The notes under the pieces were generated by a model. The model was not told the origin of the DNA and did no database searches. It worked only from the letters and a program-made list of their open reading frames with translations. 64,000 nucleotides of DNA from Thiosocius sp963808165 (GTDB lineage Bacteria; Pseudomonadota; Gammaproteobacteria; Chromatiales; Chromatiaceae), in the NCBI GenBank assembly GCA_963808165.1, contig CAWEET010000001.1:482778-546777 (forward strand), written 5' to 3'. The position numbers were made by a program, and so were the translations under genes. Below are positions 60,936 through 64,000 of this stretch, in pieces; the first letter of the stretch is position 1; each line of letters starts with the position of its first letter.

Positions 60936-63503
60936 TCAACTATCCTGCAACAACACCGCCGGATTTAGCCGCATGGCCCTTAGCGTCGGCAACAGCCCAC
61001 CCAGAAGCGCCACTGAACTGACGGCGCCAGCCACCAGCGCACCCAGCCACCACAAATCGCCGGCCGGCAGTTTTAACGCCAGGTCCGCCACCGGCAGCGC
61101 GATCAGAGACCCGAGCCCTGTCGCGAAAACGGTCGCAAGGAGCGTAAGTAACCCGGTCTCAAGCAACATGGATTGCCGAATGGCCCGGTGCCTGGCACCG
61201 AGGCAGTGCAGCAGGTTGGCCACATAGAGTTGTCGCCTGCGGCTTACACTCACCACGCTCGACAGCACCAGAAGACTTGCCATCAGGCTGACGGTGGCAA
61301 CGGCTACGAGGCCGGCAGCGGCCTTGTTGAGCAGATCACCGGCGGTTTCCAGCCAGTCGGCGGTGCGCAGTGTGATCACGTTGGGGATGTTTTGCGACAG
61401 CCATTGCTGGGAGGCTTTGGCGGCCTCATCGCTCTGGTAGACCGCGCCTACGTACAGGCTGATTAATTCGTTCAGTGCGCCTTCCTGCAGAATGCCTTCA
61501 AACCAGAACCGGGTTTGAAGGCCTTTCTGCCGGTAGATGGCGCGGATTTCAGCGGTGATGGTCTTGTGCTGGGCAGTGAATTCCACCTTGTCACCGACAC
61601 CCAAGCCCAGCTGGTAGGCTTCCCGATCCTCCATGGCCATAAAGGCAGGCTCTCCTTCCGGTGCGGAAGCACTCCACCAAGTGCCTTCCAGCAGTTCAAG
61701 GGCTTCCGGATTGCCCGAGAGGTAACTGAGTTTGTATTCATCCCCCATGGCCTCGCGCCTGGCCTCCGGATTGTCCGCGAGTACCTCGGCAATCGGTTGC
61801 TGATTAATCGTAGCCAGGCGGGAGCGAACCAGTGGCAAAAGCTCTACCCTGCTGGAGGAATCCAGCGTTTCGAAGCCGGCCTCAAGCGCCTGCCTCTGGT
61901 CTGGGAATACGTCATACAAAATCAACGCGGGTGATTCCGCCGGTATGGTGGTTTCAAGCGCTCGCAGGAGCGTGGTAACCATCAGGGTGCACGCCACCAC
62001 AAGGGTCAGTGCTGTACCCAGCGACAGCAGTATTGTCCTCAGTGGCGAATCCGGCCCGTGGAGATTGGCCAGCGCCAGCCGCCGGGCAAACTTGCGGTTG
62101 GCATAACCGCTGTCTTCCAGCGTTTTGGCAGCCCCGCGCAATCCCTTGATCAGACCTTCCAGCAGTCCCCAGAGCAAGATCACCGCCAGCAGGAACAGAA
62201 AACCCAGATGCGGGGATGGCAACCAGAACAGCGTGGCGGCGATAGTGACCGCGACTAGCAGGTAGCTGGCAATGCGCCAACTGCGAGGCTCATTGGGTGC
62301 GGCCTGAACCTGGCCCCGAAAAAGCCCGGCCGGAGAGGCTGCGAGTGCCCTGGCCAACGCCGGCAGCGCGAAGACATAGGCGGTCAGCACCGCAAACAGC
62401 CAGCTCAGCAGCAAGGGGAACAACCAAAGGGACAGCCAGTGCCCCGCTCCGTCCGGCCCGGATAGCGCAAGGGCATCGCTGGCCAGACTGCTGGCCATCG
62501 CAGAAAGCCCAAGCCCGATGCCGCCGCCGACAAGGCCAGCCAGGCTGCCCAGTATGCCGATCTGCAACAGGTAGATGCCCACCAGCGGTTTGCGGCGCAG
62601 GCCCAGTGTCTGCAGCGTGGCCATGGTGCCCAATTTTTCGTCCAGGTAGGCGTGTATGCTGTTGGCAACACCAAGGCCGCCAATGAACAGCGTGGTGAAG
62701 GCAATGAGGATCAGCCCCGTAGCAATCTGGTCCAGTCGCTCGGAGATACGTTCGCTGCGCTCAGCAAAGGTGGTGATGTCCCATCGTGTGTCCGGAAATG
62801 ACCGTTCGAACTCCTCCAGCCACACGTCCAGATCCTGATCGGTCTGTACCCGGTATTCGTAATCGATTCGGCTGCCTGGCCGAATCAGCCCCGTTGCCTC
62901 CACCGCCTGGTCGGAAATCATGATCGGCAAGCCGCGCCAGTTGGCATTCAGACTGCGATCCGGCTGTTTCTGAATGAGGCCGCTGATACGAAAGGTCGCT
63001 GCGCCAATCTCAATCTGATCGCCAACAGACAGGCTCTGACGCTCCGCCAGCAAGGGGTCGATGATAGCGCCCCAAAGGTTGTCCTTTCGTGCCGTGAGCG
63101 CCTTGCGCGGCTCATCCGGCGTCAGCTCCAACGCGCCGTAGAGCGGATAGGCCGCATCCGGTATAAGTATCTCGGCTGTGAAGAAACCGTCACCGTCGCT
63201 AGTGCTAACAATGGTGTCGAATTCCCGGACCAGCGAGATGTTGCCAGTGGCACGAATCCACTCGAGCACGTCATCCGGCAAAGGCTCGCCGGAATCAAGC
63301 TCAACGTCTCCGCCCAGCAACGCGCGGGTATCCGCCAGCAGGCTCTGCTCGACGACCCCGTATAGGCTGGCAGTAGCGGCCACAAGGGTGACGCCGAGGA
63401 TCAGGCAGGCGAGAAAGACCTTCAGCGCGGACATGCGTGATCGCAGATCGGTAATTGCGAATTTGAGCATCCAGAGCGGTCTTGTTGAGGTTTCATGCTT
63501 CAT
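60936..63503 (-). CDS. ybbP: FtsX-like ABC permease, YbbP type
   Basis: The 855-residue protein from ATG 63503 has membrane helices in the YbbP layout: one near the N terminus (MSALKVFLACLILGVTLV), a group of three in the middle (LILIAFTTLFIGGLGVANS, VGIYLLQIGILGSLAGLVGG and LWLFPLLLSWLFAVLTAYV), a further membrane block around residues 400-450 (LLVAVTIAATLFWL), and a second FtsX block at the C terminus (AAAGLVAVATVSLMASLLVL). Large periplasmic loops lie between. The start overlaps the ATPase gene by 11 bp. The pair probably exports a lipophilic compound or lipoprotein. Confidence 0.9.
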   Translation of the reverse strand: MKHETSTRPLWMLKFAITDLRSRMSALKVFLACLILGVTLVAATASLYGVVEQSLLADTRALLGGDVELDSGEPLPDDVLEWIRATGNISLVREFDTIVSTSDGDGFFTAEILIPDAAYPLYGALELTPDEPRKALTARKDNLWGAIIDPLLAERQSLSVGDQIEIGAATFRISGLIQKQPDRSLNANWRGLPIMISDQAVEATGLIRPGSRIDYEYRVQTDQDLDVWLEEFERSFPDTRWDITTFAERSERISERLDQIATGLILIAFTTLFIGGLGVANSIHAYLDEKLGTMATLQTLGLRRKPLVGIYLLQIGILGSLAGLVGGGIGLGLSAMASSLASDALALSGPDGAGHWLSLWLFPLLLSWLFAVLTAYVFALPALARALAASPAGLFRGQVQAAPNEPRSWRIASYLLVAVTIAATLFWLPSPHLGFLFLLAVILLWGLLEGLIKGLRGAAKTLEDSGYANRKFARRLALANLHGPDSPLRTILLSLGTALTLVVACTLMVTTLLRALETTIPAESPALILYDVFPDQRQALEAGFETLDSSSRVELLPLVRSRLATINQQPIAEVLADNPEARREAMGDEYKLSYLSGNPEALELLEGTWWSASAPEGEPAFMAMEDREAYQLGLGVGDKVEFTAQHKTITAEIRAIYRQKGLQTRFWFEGILQEGALNELISLYVGAVYQSDEAAKASQQWLSQNIPNVITLRTADWLETAGDLLNKAAAGLVAVATVSLMASLLVLSSVVSVSRRRQLYVANLLHCLGARHRAIRQSMLLETGLLTLLATVFATGLGSLIALPVADLALKLPAGDLWWLGALVAGAVSSVALLGGLLPTLRAMRLNPAVLLQDS

Positions 63504-64000
63504 AGAGGCGACCACCATCCATCCGCACCCGATGCTGACAGCGCTCTGCGACACGCTCGTCATGCGTCACCAGAACCAACGTGGATTTGCTTTTCTTGTG
63601 GAGGTCAAACAGCAGTGAGAGCACTTTCTCACCAGTTTCGTGGTCCAGGTTGCCTGTGGGCTCATCGCCGAGCAGCAGGCTCGGCTGATGGACCAATGCC
63701 CTTGCAATCGCCACGCGCTGTTGCTCACCGCCGGAAAGCTGCCCCGGGTAGTGCTGCAGCCGATGACTGAGACCAACCGCCGCCAGCATCGAAAGCGCCC
63801 GATCCCGGGGCTTGGCCTGGCCGGCGATTTCAAGCGGCAGGCTGACGTTGCCAAGGGCGGTCAGGCCAGGCAGCAGATGAAATGACTGGAAGATGATGCC
63901 AAGGTGCTCACTACGCCAGTCGGCCAGGGTGTCGGCATCCATGTCAACAAGGCGCTGATCGCCGACGAGGATCTCACCGCTGGTCGGGCGCTGAAGGCCG
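63493..64000 (-). CDS. ybbA: ABC transporter ATPase, YbbA/LolD type (runs off right edge)
   Basis: The open frame continues past base 64000 upstream of MDADTLADWR (GLQRPTSGEILVGD), so the N terminus with the Walker A site lies outside the window. Visible motifs are Q-loop in GIIFQSFHLLPG, ABC signature LSGGEQQRVAIARAL, Walker B LLLGDEPTGNLD and switch His in VTHDE. This is a MacB/LolD-like ATPase that drives the FtsX permease encoded just downstream, whose start overlaps its stop by 11 bp. Confidence 0.93.
   Translation of the reverse strand, partial: GLQRPTSGEILVGDQRLVDMDADTLADWRSEHLGIIFQSFHLLPGLTALGNVSLPLEIAGQAKPRDRALSMLAAVGLSHRLQHYPGQLSGGEQQRVAIARALVHQPSLLLGDEPTGNLDHETGEKVLSLLFDLHKKSKSTLVLVTHDERVAERCQHRVRMDGGRLYEA

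Noticed and set aside
1..64000. CRISPR array
   Set aside because: The repeats found are long, far apart and differ by several percent; no short direct repeats with regular spacers occur.

Overview
The window looks like a chromosomal stretch from a sulfur-oxidising gammaproteobacterium, probably of purple-sulfur-bacterium (Chromatiales) affinity. The main evidence is an aprM-aprB-aprA operon (membrane-anchored adenylylsulfate reductase for oxidative sulfur metabolism) and, 15 kb away, a heme oxygenase - bacteriophytochrome - PpsR group of the kind that controls photosynthesis genes by light and redox. No photosynthesis structural gene lies in the window, so phototrophy is an inference. No rRNA gene, tRNA gene or CRISPR array was found.

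Layout. 0-3 kb: a PLD-domain helicase split by one in-frame stop. 3.1-6.7 kb: a zinc-type uptake operon (small DUF2946-like protein, outer-membrane barrel, ZnuA-like, ZnuB-like) behind a candidate Zur operator; no ATPase gene is present. 7.2-9.3 kb: ABC-F protein YbiT, an RRM protein and a VF530 protein, tightly packed. 9.7-19.2 kb: two paralogous exported amidohydrolases, two c-type cytochromes, a hemerythrin-domain protein and a rhomboid protease, among fragments of IS91-type elements, HupE and AraC genes. 19.4-29.2 kb: an accessory region with nested insertions (a MITE and an IS1182-type element), a truncated PIN-like gene, three DUF3768 copies, an SGNH esterase, an SDR, a membrane-anchored receiver protein, a tyrosine recombinase, YtoQ and an IS6 element. 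29.3-30.4 kb: a CNNM/CBS protein. 31.7-36.8 kb: aprMBA followed by an FKBP and small unknown genes. 37-48 kb: DUF427, DUF3750, a wrecked arylsulfatase and LysR pair, a CDGSH pseudogene, a large amidohydrolase, TerB, an AsmA remnant and many transposon pieces. 48.6-52.8 kb: hmuO/bphP/ppsR. 54.2-54.9 kb: a VapBC-type toxin-antitoxin pair. 55.6-57.9 kb: an ArsR - DUF318 permease - metallo-beta-lactamase-fold operon. 58-64 kb: a LolA-like protein, a YVTN beta-propeller and a YbbAP-type ABC exporter running off the end.

The most unusual feature is a dispersed, non-coding, roughly 240-bp repeat present eight times between genes, always in the same orientation, in two subfamilies, with imperfect inverted ends and, in three copies, a tRNA T-arm-like hairpin. 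Other non-autonomous elements include a 152-bp MITE inserted in frame inside a transposase fragment, a 163-bp MITE nested next to a complete IS, and a 594-bp internally deleted IS with matching ends. Gene decay is heavy: at least a dozen truncated or frameshifted genes sit beside these elements, which points to a genome shaped by mobile DNA. All assignments come from reading the sequence and recalled family knowledge; no database search was run.
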